From positions 2,928,501 to 2,992,500 of the forward strand of contig JAHQIY010000001.1 in NCBI GenBank assembly GCA_019054805.1: a stretch of 64,000 bases of DNA, given 5' to 3'. This DNA comes from Brachionus manjavacas. Its lineage: Eukaryota > Rotifera > Eurotatoria > Ploima > Brachionidae. How positions within the stretch are numbered: position 1 is the first letter of the stretch; each line of letters starts with the position of its first letter. Position numbers and translations under genes: made by a program. Under the pieces are notes generated by a model. That model was not told the origin of the DNA, ran no database searches, and was given only the letters and a program-made list of their open reading frames with translations. Positions 44,772 through 57,526 of the stretch are shown here, piece after piece.

Positions 44772-46156
44772 TTTATGATTTTAAACAATTGGACACCTCC
44801 TCTCGTACGTTTTAGTTTCAGATGGTTATACCTAAAAGACGGATCAAGATGGAAGGTTACGATTTGGCGGAACCTAAATTACCGGTTATTTTTATTCCGA
44901 TTACACTGTTAAAAGACGGATCCGAAAATAAAAATTTCCTATAAAAAATCTATCATCAATCTAATCTATAATTGACACAAATTTTGGCAAATAAAAAAGA
45001 AATTGACTAACTTTCGGCTCTAATTTTCTACGAAGATATGACGATATTTTACGTAAATTGACCTTTCTTTACGTTAAAAAATGTATTTTTACGATAAATT
45101 TCGTAAAATTACGATAACTATTGACAAATAGAGTTTTTTTACGTAAAATATTGTCAGATCCTCGTAGAAGCTGCTGTATGTAAAAGAATGTTTATGAAAA
45201 GTGTATTTCCAGTTTTTTTTTATTTTAAAATTTGTTTTACATCTTTTCTCGAATTTAAACGATATGGGACAAAAAAATGGATAGATGTCCCAAATGAAAG
45301 TTTGGTTTTTTTGTAAATCTGGATGATGTGATTCAGAATATATCAGAGTTGTTTAAAAGTCACAAGTCTTAAGTCAAGTCCGAGTCAAAGACTTATATTT
45401 TTTTTTCAAAGTACTCATAATTGTTTGATTATTTTAATAACAGTATTGGTAAAGTTAAAAGATAACTGAATGTTTGAGTATGGTCACTTTGCTTAATGCG
45501 ATAAACATATTAAATAATCAGATCCTGGAAAAATCTTTTCTGTTAGCAAAAATTATTATTGAACAAATTAAAAAAAAAATAATGTTTTTTTTTCAATAAA
45601 AGAAAGAAATATTTCATTCAGTGTCAGACAGTTAATATTTTTGTAGAAGAGAAAGAAACTTCGTTATGGACTAAAGAAAAATGAATAAAAAGTGTATAAT
45701 TATCTAAACGTAGTTTCTTGAACCCTAGAACTAGATTTTTTAAAATAATTAAAGTTAATTTTAATTATCCAACTCACCCAAATATATCTAAATTAAGGCG
45801 GAAATAAAAATATCATCTATCAATCTTTTAAAGAGAGTAATGCTGTTGTTTAACGAAACCCAGCTTAGAATAAATTTTTTGAAAAAATAAAAGAATAAAA
45901 TACTTGAAATTTTTTTTTAATCAATTTATAAATAAAATTTTATTAGATAATAATTTTCAATAGGAAAAATAAAATATTTACAACTTAAAAAAAAAAGCAA
46001 AAAAACTTCTAATTTAAATATGCGAAAAATCATTTAATCTATTCTAAATGAATTTTAATGACTTTAAAAACGGCACTCGATATCACTCGATATGTAGTTG
46101 ACAATTGCATATATTAAATGATAGTATGCGTTATTAAGGCTAGGTGATCGATTGAG
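44772..46156. other. AT-rich intergenic region
   Basis: No gene seen. It contains the small foldback repeat at 45027-45173 and a 12-bp direct repeat, AAAAGACGGATC, near 44835 and 44912. Confidence 0.5.
45027..45173. repeat. Small foldback repeat, 32-bp arms
   Basis: The left arm, starting TTCTACGAAGATATGACG, pairs with the right arm, ending CTCGTAGAA, with about three mismatches in 32. Both arms end inward in TTTTACGTAAA-type sequence, and the interior is full of TTTACG motifs like the compound foldback at 39968-40798. Confidence 0.65.
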
Positions 46157-49100
46157 CTAAGTCTCAGTTTCAAAGTATTTAGACGATCTCTCATTTTTTT
46201 CTTGCCGATCGTGCGAGCCATCATCATCATCATTTTCATCATTACTTTTCTTGTCAAACTTTTTCCCATTTTTTCTCTGAGGTATTTCTTCATCATTTTC
46301 CAAACTGTCATTATTGGAAAGACTGGTCGGATCATGGGATATGGCTCGAGTGACCCTCGAAGCACCAGGCTCTGTTTTTTTCATTTTTTTTCCCAAATTG
46401 TTAGACTTGATCAGCCTAGGCCTAATCGGCGCTGACTTATAGCTAATATTTGCAATTGTGTTTCGCTTAGACTTTAAATAGTTAAACTGGGGTCTCTTAT
46501 CGAGCTCAACTTCCTCCTGACTACTTGGCTCTTCGTCTGGTTTTGAATAGGCCGAGTTGTCGCTGGCATCTCTTTTGTACTCCATCGACTCGTCATCGAT
46601 CAGGTCCTCTTCATCGGACCGGTTGAATTTGCGCTGTTTGCGGTAGTACTTCCACAATTCCTGTATCAATTCAGTGCACACAAAATCGCTGGTATTCGAT
46701 GACAAAATTCGGATTATAAACAAACCATCGGACTCAAGATAGTCGTGGACAAAGTGTTGGATGAGGTCTTTTTCGAACTCGTGCAGTTCCAGGTCTGGCA
46801 TTTGCTCAAAATTGAGGGTGTTCTTTTGTTTCCAGAGCAATGCTTGGCGCATTATTTCTATGCGTCTGGTGATGTAGCGCAGTCTTTTGGACGGCAAGAA
46901 GCGGTATGTCCAAACGCATAGGCTGTAGATGTTGACAATCAGCACGATTCCGTACCAGAACCAGATAAATGTGAAAATTTGCTGATTGAACAGATTGATT
47001 GGCAAAACGCACTGGACAGTGTAGCGGTGGCTGACTTTGGGGTTGCCTACTTCGCGGATGCGAAAGTCGCACATGCTTATCTTGGGAAAGATGCGCGAGC
47101 CCGTGTCCCAGCCCTTGCCATTTATGATTTTGTCCAAGAGCTCGAAGCCGAACTTGTGGAACTCGTGGCCTAGGAGCAGATTAAGCACGAATAGCTGGCA
47201 AATGCAGTTGGCTATGAAGGCCAGCTTAATGAACAAATAGAGCACCATTAAATAATTTCCGAGAAATTTTCCGCTAATGCAGCAAAGAACAGATATGAGA
47301 CGCTTGATGAAGAGCGAGCGTCGGGTCTCTTTGCGACGCCGCGGATCATCTACGTACTGGTCGACGGCAGTCAGCATATAGGTCATATATTTTTGGCGAT
47401 TTTCGTACTTGTCCACTGATTTGTAGTTCGATGCTGCCTCGACTATGTCGCGGATGTCTATTCCGGAGCGGCGTGACAGCGCCCGCCATGCAATATGTGG
47501 AATGTAGAAAAAAAACGCCTGAGACAATAGAATAAACGGCACCCATTGATAGTACTTGAGCTCGAAACTTTTGCGTATTTGTTCGGCTTCGGGAAGTTTT
47601 TGATCCAAGGATATGTAGTATGTATTCGATACCCAACAAATATCGTTTATGTATTCTTCATAATTTCCTAGAAGAAGAAAAATTACAAAATTCTAGTAAA
47701 AACATTTTAATGTTAAAATTTAATGTTTAAATTACTACTACTACTAAAAATCGATATTATATGAGTTTTATTAAAAAAAATTAATATTGATACATCAATA
47801 TTAAAATTTTATATAATTTAATTTTAATTAATTTTAATAGATTTCAGATATATTGAAGAATATCTCATATAATTTAAAAACGATAAAAAAGTAGCCAAAG
47901 TAGAATTTATGATTTAATTTGGAAAATTTCATTAAATTTAGTGCCAAATTTTTGATATTTTTATATAAATCATTTTTATTTCTTATTGAAATGAAAATTT
48001 TAAATAAAATCAAAAAAACGAGATAAATTGTCTAGGACCATATCACGTTGAATGCACCGGTTCTCGTCCGATCACCGAAGTTAAGCAACGTCGAGCCCGG
48101 TTAGTACTTGGATGGGTGACCGCCTGGGAATACCGGGTGTTCTAGACTTTCTTTTCATATTAGTTTAGATTTAGTTTATTTTACTCATTTCTTATACCAG
48201 TTAATATGGCTCACATTACAGGATTGAATAACTAATATGTTTCAATTTCTTTAAACAGTCTTTTAGTATTTATTTATTTTTTTCATTTCTAACAGCAAAT
48301 TATTCACCATTTTTTCTAATTTATTCAATAGCCTAGTAAATTTAGAAATTTTTATATTGATATTTATTTTGTTTCGAGATCATATTTAAAGCTGCTTGGA
48401 ATTTTGTAATTTTTTCATAAATTTGCGGTCACATACTCCGACTCAGTCAATCAATTCAAGAATCGCTACAATGCCATCATGACCGGCCACCAAGTTTTTA
48501 GCACATAAAATATTTTTATTTTTCAAATAATTTCTATTATATACCCCTCTCAGTTTCTTATAATTCCATTCTTTCATTTATACTGTAAATAATGTCTTTT
48601 GATTCTGAAAACTTAAACGTTCTTCTATCTTTGTAATTTTTTCATAAAACCTGAGAACAAAACCTGAGAACAAGAATCGTTCCAGTAACAGGTGAACCAT
48701 AGTTTACTTCACGGACAAAAACCCGAAAAACTTTGTTTTCAACTTATAAAATTTTGACTTTAGTGATAATTTACTTTCGTTTGGTGCTTTTTAACAAATA
48801 CTCAATTGATAAAAAATGGAAAACAGAGCGTAGATATTTTTCTAAACTACAAATATAATCTTTAAGGATCATCATATCACAAACCTAAAGTCAAAATTCA
48901 TAAAAAAAAACACCAAGTTTTTCATGCTTAAAATTAATTTTTTATTTGAAACTGAAAAAATAATTTGAAACACCGCACTTTTTCGATGTTATTTCAACAT
49001 TGGATACATTTTGTAATTCAAACACAAAAAATTAAACAAGTTCTTATTTAAAATAATTTTGTTCTCATTTTAAACTAGTAATTTACATATGATTTCTGAA

Positions 49101-51128
49101 CATCCAGTAGATGAGGTTAATATATTTTCAAAATTAAATTTAAAAAGAAAATAAAAATTTAACAAAGTTTGTATAATTTTTCGATTTCTGAAAAGCTAAA
49201 TTCGTTTCTATATTCTGAAAATATGAACTTTTAAAAAAGAGCTGCTCGACGAAAATTTTTTACAAAATATTAAATTAAAACTAAAAAAGAATTGGAATAA
49301 AATTTAAAAAATGAAAAATCCATGTTAATTGCTTTCATATTCCATCTTATAAATGTCTCAAAATTATTAATTTTAAAAAAATTTGCTTTTTATCTTCCTG
49401 AATTTTTTATATCTTTAGATATTTTTTTCTGATGGAGAAGTCTTACTATGATAGACTTCTATGGTAGCTCTAATCACCTTTAATACAATAATAATATAAG
49501 GCTTTATTTTAGGATAAATTAAAAAAAATATTAAAATGAATTTAATCAATTCCAATTAACTCATTGACAAGACCAGTCAATAGCTTTTCAAATTTAAAAA
49601 TTGAAATATCATAATTTCTTATCTTTAATTCTTTCTTTTTTGCTTTATTAAGTCCAACTCTCATCCGGTCGAAATAAAGATCAGAAAACTTAATCCTAAT
49701 CATCATTCACTATCTTTTTTATTCAAGGATCATAATTTTAAGCAATATGAAACAATTTTTTTTTGCAGGTTTCTAAAATAAAATAAGCTAAATTATAATC
49801 TATTTTTTCATTTTTTTTTTATTTTAAATGAATAAAAAATCATAAATCAATAAATGTTTTCTTGTTTTCTAAAAAGGAATTCAAAATTTTTTATTTTTTT
49901 AATCCGTTTTTTTTTAATCGAGAAAACAAAAGTTATCGAACATTCATTCACGACGTTTGGACGTTAATTCACATTTTGAAATTAAAAGAATTTTTTTATG
50001 ATAATATTAAGAGGACAAAATAATTCAGAAGAAATTCAAAATAAAATTTAAGAAAAAAATAAAAAAAATAAATAGTTTCCGGAACAATTCAAATAAAAAA
50101 ATTGAAGTCCAGCTATTTTTGCAATCGAAAATTAAAATAGAAATTAATGAAAATCATTTGCATTTTTTACAATTTTTTTAAAATCATTTTCAGCGCTATA
50201 ACTTGAAATTGTTAATTTTAGATTTAGGATTTAATTTATAATTTTAATTTTTTAATGCAGGTTTAAGTTATAGAGTTTTTTCTAAGGATACAGTGAAAAT
50301 TGTTAAAAAATTGTGTATAAATCCGAACTTAATCTAAAACAGTACCTATTTTTATGTTAGATTTAGAGAGTCAATTCGATCTCATTAAATCTTTTCTAAA
50401 TACATAAATAAAACTCGAAACTCTGCTGTTAATTTTAATTTATTTTCTCACCCTTGAGAATTGTCAGAAAATATTAATTAAAAATTAGTCTTCATATTTG
50501 CTTGGGTTCATTAATTCTTCAAAGTTAATAAATTTTTATTCACAATAAGCCTTCAGACTTATTTTTTATTATAATATTTTAACTCATTTTAAAAGTTATT
50601 ATGCCAAAATTTTCCCAATAAAACTGTCATTTTCCTCTCTCTCTAAAAAGATCCCTTAATTGTAAAATGAAAATCTTATTTGAGATAATTTTAGTCATTA
50701 GTCTAATTAATTTTGGCTTAATTTGGCTACTTAAGACTCTTTTTCGAAAATTCGACCCTGTCCAAAATTTAGAGTCCCCTGAAATTTTTTTTTGAAAAAA
50801 ATTTTTATATTCTTTTTTGGAATTTAAAACAAATGATATAAAAATCTGCTTTTTGAGAAAAATGACTGAAATTTTATTCAAAAACTGGGTAATTACCAAG
50901 AAAAAAATAAATTTACAAAAATAAGCAATTAAACATACTTGTAAAATAAGCAGGTATCCAACAATGAATTTGTTTCGTTCCAAATTGTCGATTGGTAACA
51001 ATTATAGCGAAAATAACTAAAACAGCAACAGTGTATTTATAATTGATGCGGTCGGCGAAATCGTCGTCGTGCCGCTCGACGCCGAAAACAAGTATAGGGA
51101 AACGTGTGACCACGCTCAGAATATCCAT
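46157..51128 (-). CDS. Innexin gap-junction subunit
   Basis: Two exons, 50939-51128 and 46157-47667, joined in phase give 566 aa. Exon 1 encodes the cytoplasmic start (MDILSVVTRFPILVFGV), TM1 and the first loop's HCWIPAYFT. Exon 2 continues with NYEEYINDICWVSNTYYI and the family signature YYQWVPFILLSQAFFFYIPH in TM2. TM3, the second loop and TM4 include TVQCVLPINLFNQQIFTFIW. Innexins form invertebrate gap junctions and hemichannels. The C-terminal tail (about residues 410-566) is long, charged and Ser/Asp/Lys-rich, and ends DDDDGSHDRQEKNERSSKYF plus four residues; this is longer than in most innexins. The 3271-bp intron carries a 5S rRNA gene on the plus strand. Confidence 0.95.
48030..48149 (+). 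rRNA. 5S ribosomal RNA
   Basis: About 120 nt beginning GTCTAGGACCATATCACG and ending GTTCTAGACTT. The termini pair as helix I. Internal blocks CCGATCACCGAAGTTAAGCA and GGATGGGTGACCGCCTGGGA are near-universal animal 5S sequence and include the internal promoter elements used by TFIIIA and Pol III. A TTTT run follows at 48152-48155 as terminator. It appears intact and is a single copy, not part of a visible tandem array. Confidence 0.96.
48421..48500 (+). mobile_element. Possible LINE 3' tail fragment
   Basis: One plus frame reads SDSVNQFKNRYNAIMTGHQ, which resembles the terminal VNQFKNRLDA block of the LINE at 34560-35830. It is short and isolated. Confidence 0.4.
48640..49026 (-). repeat. 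Dispersed repeat, uninterrupted copy
   Basis: On the minus strand this copy matches 57527-57699 and then 58672-58870 continuously. Shared blocks include ATGTATCCAATGTTGAAATA, TTTGTGATATGATGATCCTT, TCTACGCTCTGTTTTCCATT and CTATGGTTCACCTGT. It therefore represents the empty site for the MULE-like insertion at 57700-58671. Confidence 0.8.
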
Positions 51129-51593
51129 GCTAAACTAAAACAGCTAAACAGCTTTTTTAAATTCTATTTTCGTTGTAAATAAACTCTTGGCTAGAACTAA
51201 TTATTTGGCTTTTTGTCTCCTAATTGCGCTGCATCAAGTTATCATTGTTTTTCATGACTCTATTTGTACCATTGATCCATTGATTCAGGTGGTGGAAATT
51301 TATCTAAACAAATAAATGAGAAATTAGAAAAAAAAAAGCTGCACAAACTTTAAAGACAAATATTGTCAAGCAAAAATTAAAGCGCGACAATTTTTGGGCA
51401 AATATTTAGAAAAGCTTATCGATTTTTATCTTTTGTTAAATAGTCAGTGACAAGCTTGAAAAATTCGACTCTTGGGAAAACACGGACCATTAGCCAATTT
51501 AGTCCATTTCCCAGCTAAAACTTTCAAAAGCACATGTCATGCATGAAAAGTTGTCTTGGGAGCACAAGTGAGCGCAGACTTGTCCTCGAGACA

Positions 51594-51779
51594 TTAAAAA
51601 TAGTTTGTTTTTTTTCGCTCATTCCAGACTCTAGGCCAAATTTTGAATAATTGAATTCCGATAAAAGTATTAAACCAAAAGGTATATTCATCAATTTCCG
51701 CATTTGACTTGAACAACAAAGAAAATGGAAAAAAAAACATTAAAAGCAAAAGTAGAGAAAAACTAATTTTCATCATCAA
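51594..51779 (-). CDS. Possible short secreted protein (61 aa), unproven
   Basis: The frame starts with three consecutive Met codons, followed by a convincing signal-peptide-like stretch (KISFSLLLLLMFFFPFSLLF). A short polar and aromatic tail follows (EIDEYTFWFNTFIGIQLFKI, then WPRVWNERKKTNYF). It lies 465 bp upstream of the innexin start on the same strand. Hydrophobic frames arise easily in T-rich DNA, there is no recognised family, and no further exon was found. I list it as a candidate only. Confidence 0.25.
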   Translation of the reverse strand: MMMKISFSLLLLLMFFFPFSLLFKSNAEIDEYTFWFNTFIGIQLFKIWPRVWNERKKTNYF

Positions 51780-52375
51780 AAAAAAAATTTAAGAATCAAT
51801 AATAATTAAGCATCAATAATTTATTAATATATGGTATGAATTATATTTTCATACTACGTATTAGATTCTGTATTTTTTGTTTTCAAATTTAAAATCGTTA
51901 AAATATCTGAAATGGAATCAGCACTGGGAGTTGAAATAAATTATGATTATAAAAAATAAAAATAAAAAATAAATAGAAGATAGTGTGTTCTAGGGATACA
52001 TAAATGCAAATTGTTTAAACAAGTTAAAGCTAAATTCATAAACTAGATAATTATTGTCTGCAAGTGATGGACTTAACGCCCAATCGATTCGACAAAATAA
52101 ATTGCCAAGACCATTTGCATCTTTATCAAGACTGACTTCTTCTCTATTTTTATTTTTATTTTTCTAATTCAATTTCTTGTTCGAAACTTTCTATTTGTAA
52201 AAATCAATAATTCAAATTGTAGCAGCATTAATAAAAAAAACTACTACGATAATGATGATTATTAACAAAATTTAATAAAGGAAATTAAATTTTTTTCTCT
52301 ATTTCTAGCTGATTATAAATACTTGAATTTCTTGATAATTTTTTTTTATTTTAATTGAAGTGTTTGCTAAAAAAT

Positions 52376-52448
52376 CGAGCCTACCAGGACTCGAACCTGG
52401 AATCTTCTGATTCGAAGTCAGACGCGTTATCCATTACGCTACAGGCCC
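52376..52448 (-). tRNA. tRNA-Arg (anticodon UCG)
   Basis: The minus strand folds into a 73-nt cloverleaf without an intron. The acceptor GGGCCTG pairs with TAGGCTC (with G-U pairs), and the D-arm contains TAGCGTAATGGATAACG. The anticodon loop CTTCGAA sits between TCTGA and TCAGA, and the T-arm is CCAGG-TTCGAGT-CCTGG. The discriminator base is G and a T run follows as terminator. Confidence 0.95.
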
Positions 52449-55400
52449 GCTCATCATCTGGTCTCATTTATTTGGTTTATACTTCTTCTATAAAAATTTG
52501 AATTTTCTAGTCTTGAACAAAATATGATACAAATTAATCTAAATATATATTTTTTTCATATTAGCCCAGACTAGTTGCTAATTGTTCGAGTAAAATAAAT
52601 TTTTCAAAGAAACCGAGCAATTGCCTCGATAGAAATTAAGAATTCTAACAATCATTGAATAGAAATGAAATAAAACAAATTTTTTTAAAGGCAAAAAGAG
52701 AAAGTTTTTTTTAAAATAAAGCAAAATAATAATTTTTGAAAATAAAATTATGCAAACTAATAAATAGCTAATTGTGTTTCTTATTCTATTGATACTGGAT
52801 ATTATAAAATTTGTTGTTTATTTTAAAATACCTTAAAGTAATGTCACACTAACCCAGATTTTAATACAGATTTATATTTCTAATTATCTGGTAATAATTT
52901 TTTTTCTGGTATTGCCTCAGACTTCAATACAACTTGATAATCATATCAAAATATTAATAAATTGTTTCAAAAGGTCGATCTGCAATCAAAATTGAATTTA
53001 AATAGACCAAATTTGATTCTAATGAGATAAGAAGGCTCTAGGTATTCAGGTTGGTCATTGTGAAATTTTTTAATGCAGATTTTGAAACACATTTTCTTTC
53101 GACGCAATTTTTTTTTACTTTTAGTATCAAATATGCAAAAAATTACCTTTTTTTAAAACCTTTTAATTAAGGAAGATTAAAAGAAGCAATAAAAAAATTA
53201 ATTTTTAGCCCAGACTGGATTAGTTATTTTTTTAGAAATTCGAATCACTTGGCTTTAGATTAAAAAAAGTTTGACTTTATTTTTAAGTAAAGAAATGGAT
53301 TCACTTCAAGTGAAATGAAACCAACTGAATCTTGCTTGCTGAAAAGAAAATTTTCATTACTCAAATATCTAAAAAGACTGTAAATTAGACCCGTTCTCTA
53401 ATTTAATAGATAAATTAATTAAAGAAACGAAAAGCTAAAAGTAAAAAGGATTTTCTTAGCTTAATGAAAGAAACAAGAGAAAGTACAAATACTGAACAGT
53501 ATTTTTGAACAGTCAATAAATTAAATTTAAAACTCTTTTTCAATATTTAAATTGAATAAATATTAAAAAAAATACTGATATTTTTTATTAAATGTTTATA
53601 TTAGCACCTTTGGGCCCGTGTATCCGATGTCTTTGTTAAAAATATTTGAGCAACTATTTATGCTCCTTTTTTATTTAATCACGAATGTCACAAATCATAA
53701 CTTACATTTTTTTATGAAAACTTTATTGAATTTTTATTTACAACGGTGAAGCTTGGAGTAAAAAAATTAAAGCAAAGCAAAATATTTAAAAAAATTAAAA
53801 GAATATTGATAATTTTAAACATTTTCAAAGCTAATATGAAAAGAGAATTTTTTATGTCAGAAAAAAGTCAAAAAACTTAACATTTAGTGCTGTTCAGCAT
53901 TTACCAATATTAAGAAAAATTTATTATATCAATTTATCTAAATAAAAAAAATTATTTATTTTTCTGCTCTTGATTACGTTAAGAAAAGTTCGTTTAAAAA
54001 TGTTAAACTGTAATTTTTATAATAATTGCAAAAAATATAAATAAGGCTGGGATTCAATCTAAAAAAATATATTTTGCAACAGTTTTGCTCCAAACTTCAA
54101 TGCCGCCTTTTCATTTTTAGTATTGTTTTTGTTATTCTCTAAATTTCATGCTACAAAAAGTTATTTTATCTAAAATTAATTTCTAATTTTTTTAATAAAT
54201 AAATTTCTTTTTTTCTTAAATATTTTAAATTAAATAAAAAATAATTTTTTATTAACTGAATCTAAAAAATGAATAAAAAATTATTATATAACAAAATATA
54301 ATTAGGTGGCTTCAGCTGCAATTTAAGCAGGAAATTTAGTAATTAAACTAGAACTTGATTTCGGTGAAAAATGGTCAAAAAAATTGGTTGCTTATTTTTG
54401 GTTAATCGAAATTAGCTAACTACCAGACCATGCATTACCAACAACAATAGTAAAAGCCTAACGAATGATTAATCTTTATATTTTCTTGATCCTCGCACTC
54501 ATTTTTACTGTGAACATGAATCCCTAAATAAATAATCATTGTTTTGAAAGAATTATTTCCAGCCATTGATAAAGAATTTAAATTTTCATATTTTTTAACT
54601 CAAAATTAAATAAAATTTCATAAAATCTAGTTTCATTTTAATAGTGGTTCTAATTAAATTCTGATTATATTTTTTTAAATTAAACAAAAATTAAAGCCAT
54701 TCGGCTTTGCCTTAAGCTTTTTTTTTTACAAATTGATAATTTTTTTAGCCAAGCAGCTGTCTAAATCGAAAATAAACAGACTCCAGGCAATTAAAAAAAA
54801 AAAAACAAGACAAGTTTAGAACCATTTTCTGTTCAGAACCAAATCTTAAATCATTTTTAAATAAAGAAAGAAAGCAAATTTTTTGTTTAAAATGATTGAT
54901 AATACCAAATTTTGTTATGCCAAAGTCGATTTAAGTGCTTTTAAGCTAAATTAATTTGCATTTTCATTAATCATTTGCAATATTTTCTTTTATGTAAGAG
55001 AACTTTTTTAAAACTTACAAGAGCTCTTCAAAGTGATGACTTTTTATCAAACTTCAAGGCCTTCAATAAAATTTACATTAACTTTTTTTTATGAATTAAT
55101 TACCAATTTAACTTAGTCTAATCGATTTTGGCAACGTTCACAACACAGCGAGACATTTAAACTGGATGGAATAAAAAATAACAATATCCGAAAAAATTTG
55201 TGGTATTTAAAGCCATTTTGCTATGATAATTTTTAGGAAAAAATATCTGTATAAAGCCTTGTTATCAGGTTCTTGTGTTATTTTTCTTTGGTAAAAGCAT
55301 TTGCATGATAATTAACTTCTGATAATAGATAAAGCTGAATGTGTGGTTAAACCTGATCAACACCGGGTTTATGAGATAAGAATATATTTTTAATGCATTA

Positions 55401-55593
55401 CTCAGACCGAGTGGTTCATTTCATTCTTGAAAAAATAGCATGCTGAAATAGAACACCAATCGATAAAACTGCATTTGTTTTTATCATTTGCCAATGTTTT
55501 AATAAAACTAAACAAAGCTAATTTCATAATTATTTAAACACATGCAAAGTAATTATCTTATGGTTAGTGTAAATAGATGATGAATTAGCTGAT

Positions 55594-55595
<2 letters not shown>
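52449..55595. other. AT-rich intergenic region
   Basis: I see no gene or repeat with support across these three kilobases. Coding-length open frames are absent. Confidence 0.5.

Positions 55596-55629
<34 letters not shown>
55596..55629. repeat. GA dinucleotide microsatellite
   Basis: An almost pure run of about 16 GA units flanked by GAAAGAG-type imperfect units. It is the only long simple dinucleotide array in the window. Confidence 0.95.
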
Positions 55630-55634
<5 letters not shown>

Positions 55635-55817
55635 CTTTTACTCGACAATTATGATTAAAACAAGCTAATCACGGAACCAAGAGTTTGAATTCAATTTAAT
55701 CATTGTTTCAGTCTCTAAAGGTGGTTTAAAAACGAAAGCTTTTAAACTAATTATCCATAAATATAAAAATATCTAATTGAAATAAAGAAAACTTCTTTTC
55801 TTGTTTTAAGGTATTAA

Positions 55818-56398
55818 CACTAGAAGCACCAAAACGAGTCAAAATGACTTGTTTTAATAGAATCTAATGGATAAAAATGGATAATAATTTATTATTTGAA
55901 TAAATCTATTCAAAACTTAATTTTAATTGAGTAAAAATAAAAATTTAGCTAAAAAAAGTATCTTGCAAAAATTTTATCTTCTAATGAATTCATTCCTTTT
56001 TGAACCAATTTTTCTTCATTCATGGAAAATGCGCAAACTTTAATTTTTGCATTTTTTAAATTTGCTTATCTTCGTTCAAGTATTAGGATTTAAGTCAGTT
56101 TTTAAAGATTTGTATACTTTTTATAAATATTTTATAACTCATCCATTGATTTTGTAGATAAATTCAAAATTTTGATTAAAAAACAAGTCAAAATGACTCT
56201 TTTTGGTGCTTCTAGCAGTATATACTTGATTTTGTACAAAGGAAATATTTTTTTTTAATTTGAATTTAGTTAATTTAGAAAGTTATTCTTATTTTTATGC
56301 TGAAAAAACAAAATTGTGCTCAAATAGCAAAAATTGACTTAGATTTTAGCGGCCAAAAATCGAAAAAGAGTCATTTTGACTCATTGGTGCTTCTAGTG
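55818..56398. mobile_element. piggyBac-like MITE with GTCAAAATGACT motifs
   Basis: Both ends carry the 15-bp inverted repeat CACTAGAAGCACCAA, flanked by TTAA on each side (55814-55817 and 56399-56402), the piggyBac target. The subterminal palindrome AGTCAAAATGACT or its near copy lies next to both ends. A third terminus-like copy sits inside at about 56188-56215, which suggests an end duplication or a nested older end. There is no intact transposase frame. Confidence 0.8.
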
Positions 56399-57159
56399 TT
56401 AAAAAAGTTGGAGCTAGAACAATTAAAGCTTAAAATTTTATTATACAAATTAGAATGCTTTTTTTTTAAATTCTTTATTTTTTTTTGAAAATTTTTTTGA
56501 AACCATTTTAGTATTTATACTGCATTAGCTTTCTTTTTTTTAATAGCGAATCGTGAAGAAAAATTACCATAAGAATAAATGCTTTTAATGCTTGAATTCT
56601 TCTAATTTTTTCTGAAAAATTTGTTGACAGATTTATTTCAGTCTGTCCAGTACTTGACTCTCAATCTTTTCATTAGTCTTTTCAAAATCCTGTGGAGAGT
56701 CCTCTTTAACTCAAAAACAACTATACTCAATCCGATAAAACTAAAAAAACAAAGCAACACATATCAACATTCTTACCTGTTAGAATCAGATATGTGGTCA
56801 GACGCCAGAAAACAGCTATTATTGTTCCTTGGAAAATAAACTGTTCGGGAGTTGGCATCTTCATTTTATTTCCCAAAAGAAAAACGTGATTTTGTTATTT
56901 AGACTTACTCCGGAGTAAGACAAATATCCTACCACTATCACAAATTCAATAGCGAGGTGCTATTAAGTAAATTAAAAAGGAAACTATCACTTTTAAATTT
57001 CCTTTATTCTCAATTTCTTTATTTTCAAACTAAAAAACAACATGCATATATTTTTATATTATAAATATAATATCGAGAAAGAAAGACAGGATCCGAGGTA
57101 CAGGGGGTGTTGCATTCCCAAGCCACTTTAGTCAATGCGTTCTTCTATATGGTTCAGCG

Positions 57160-57240
57160 TTTGAGACAGCTGGTAGTGTAGTGATTCGAATAACCGATGT
57201 AAAACAGCAACGTAAACATTAGTTCACATGTTTGAATCCG
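57160..57240 (+). other. Possible tRNA-derived SINE or tRNA relic
   Basis: TGGTAGTGTAGTGATTCG resembles a Pol III box A, and ATGTTTGAATCCGG about 60 bp later resembles box B. The stretch does not fold into a clean cloverleaf, so it may be a decayed SINE head. Confidence 0.25.
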
Positions 57241-57526
57241 GAATAAGTATAAAGATGCTAAATATGCTTAGCTGATATTTAAAACATCCAAATATGGAAT
57301 AATAATTTTCATTACACCGTTATTCATCGCTAATAGGTTTTATATCAATCAGTTAAAACTGAGATTTTATATTTTGTGACTTTGGAAAAATGTTTTTTTG
57401 GTTCTCATGAAAATATGAGCCAGAATAGAATTATGAAGACTTAAATTTTATATTATAATCAATTAACATGGAAATATAAAAATTCTGAAAAATATATAAA
57501 TATAAAAATGGTTTAATTTTTTGAGT

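Larger units (their letters stand above)
47668..50938 (-). other. Innexin intron 1 and its contents
   Basis: The intron runs from a GTATGT donor at the 50938 end to a TTCTTCTAG acceptor at 47668-47676. It contains the 5S rRNA gene (48030-48149), a possible LINE tail scrap (48421-48500) and a repeat copy at 48640-49026. The remainder is AT-rich and unremarkable. Confidence 0.75.

Noticed and set aside
44835..44923. Twice-occurring AAAAGACGGATC as a CRISPR-like or satellite array
   Set aside because: There are only two copies with irregular spacing, so no array exists.
46806..47639. Several 60-97 codon frames on both strands
   Set aside because: All lie within innexin exon 2 in other frames; the GC-richer coding sequence opens shadow frames.
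50627..51001. 124-codon minus-strand frame
   Set aside because: It overlaps innexin exon 1 in another frame and otherwise reads intron sequence, so it is not a gene.
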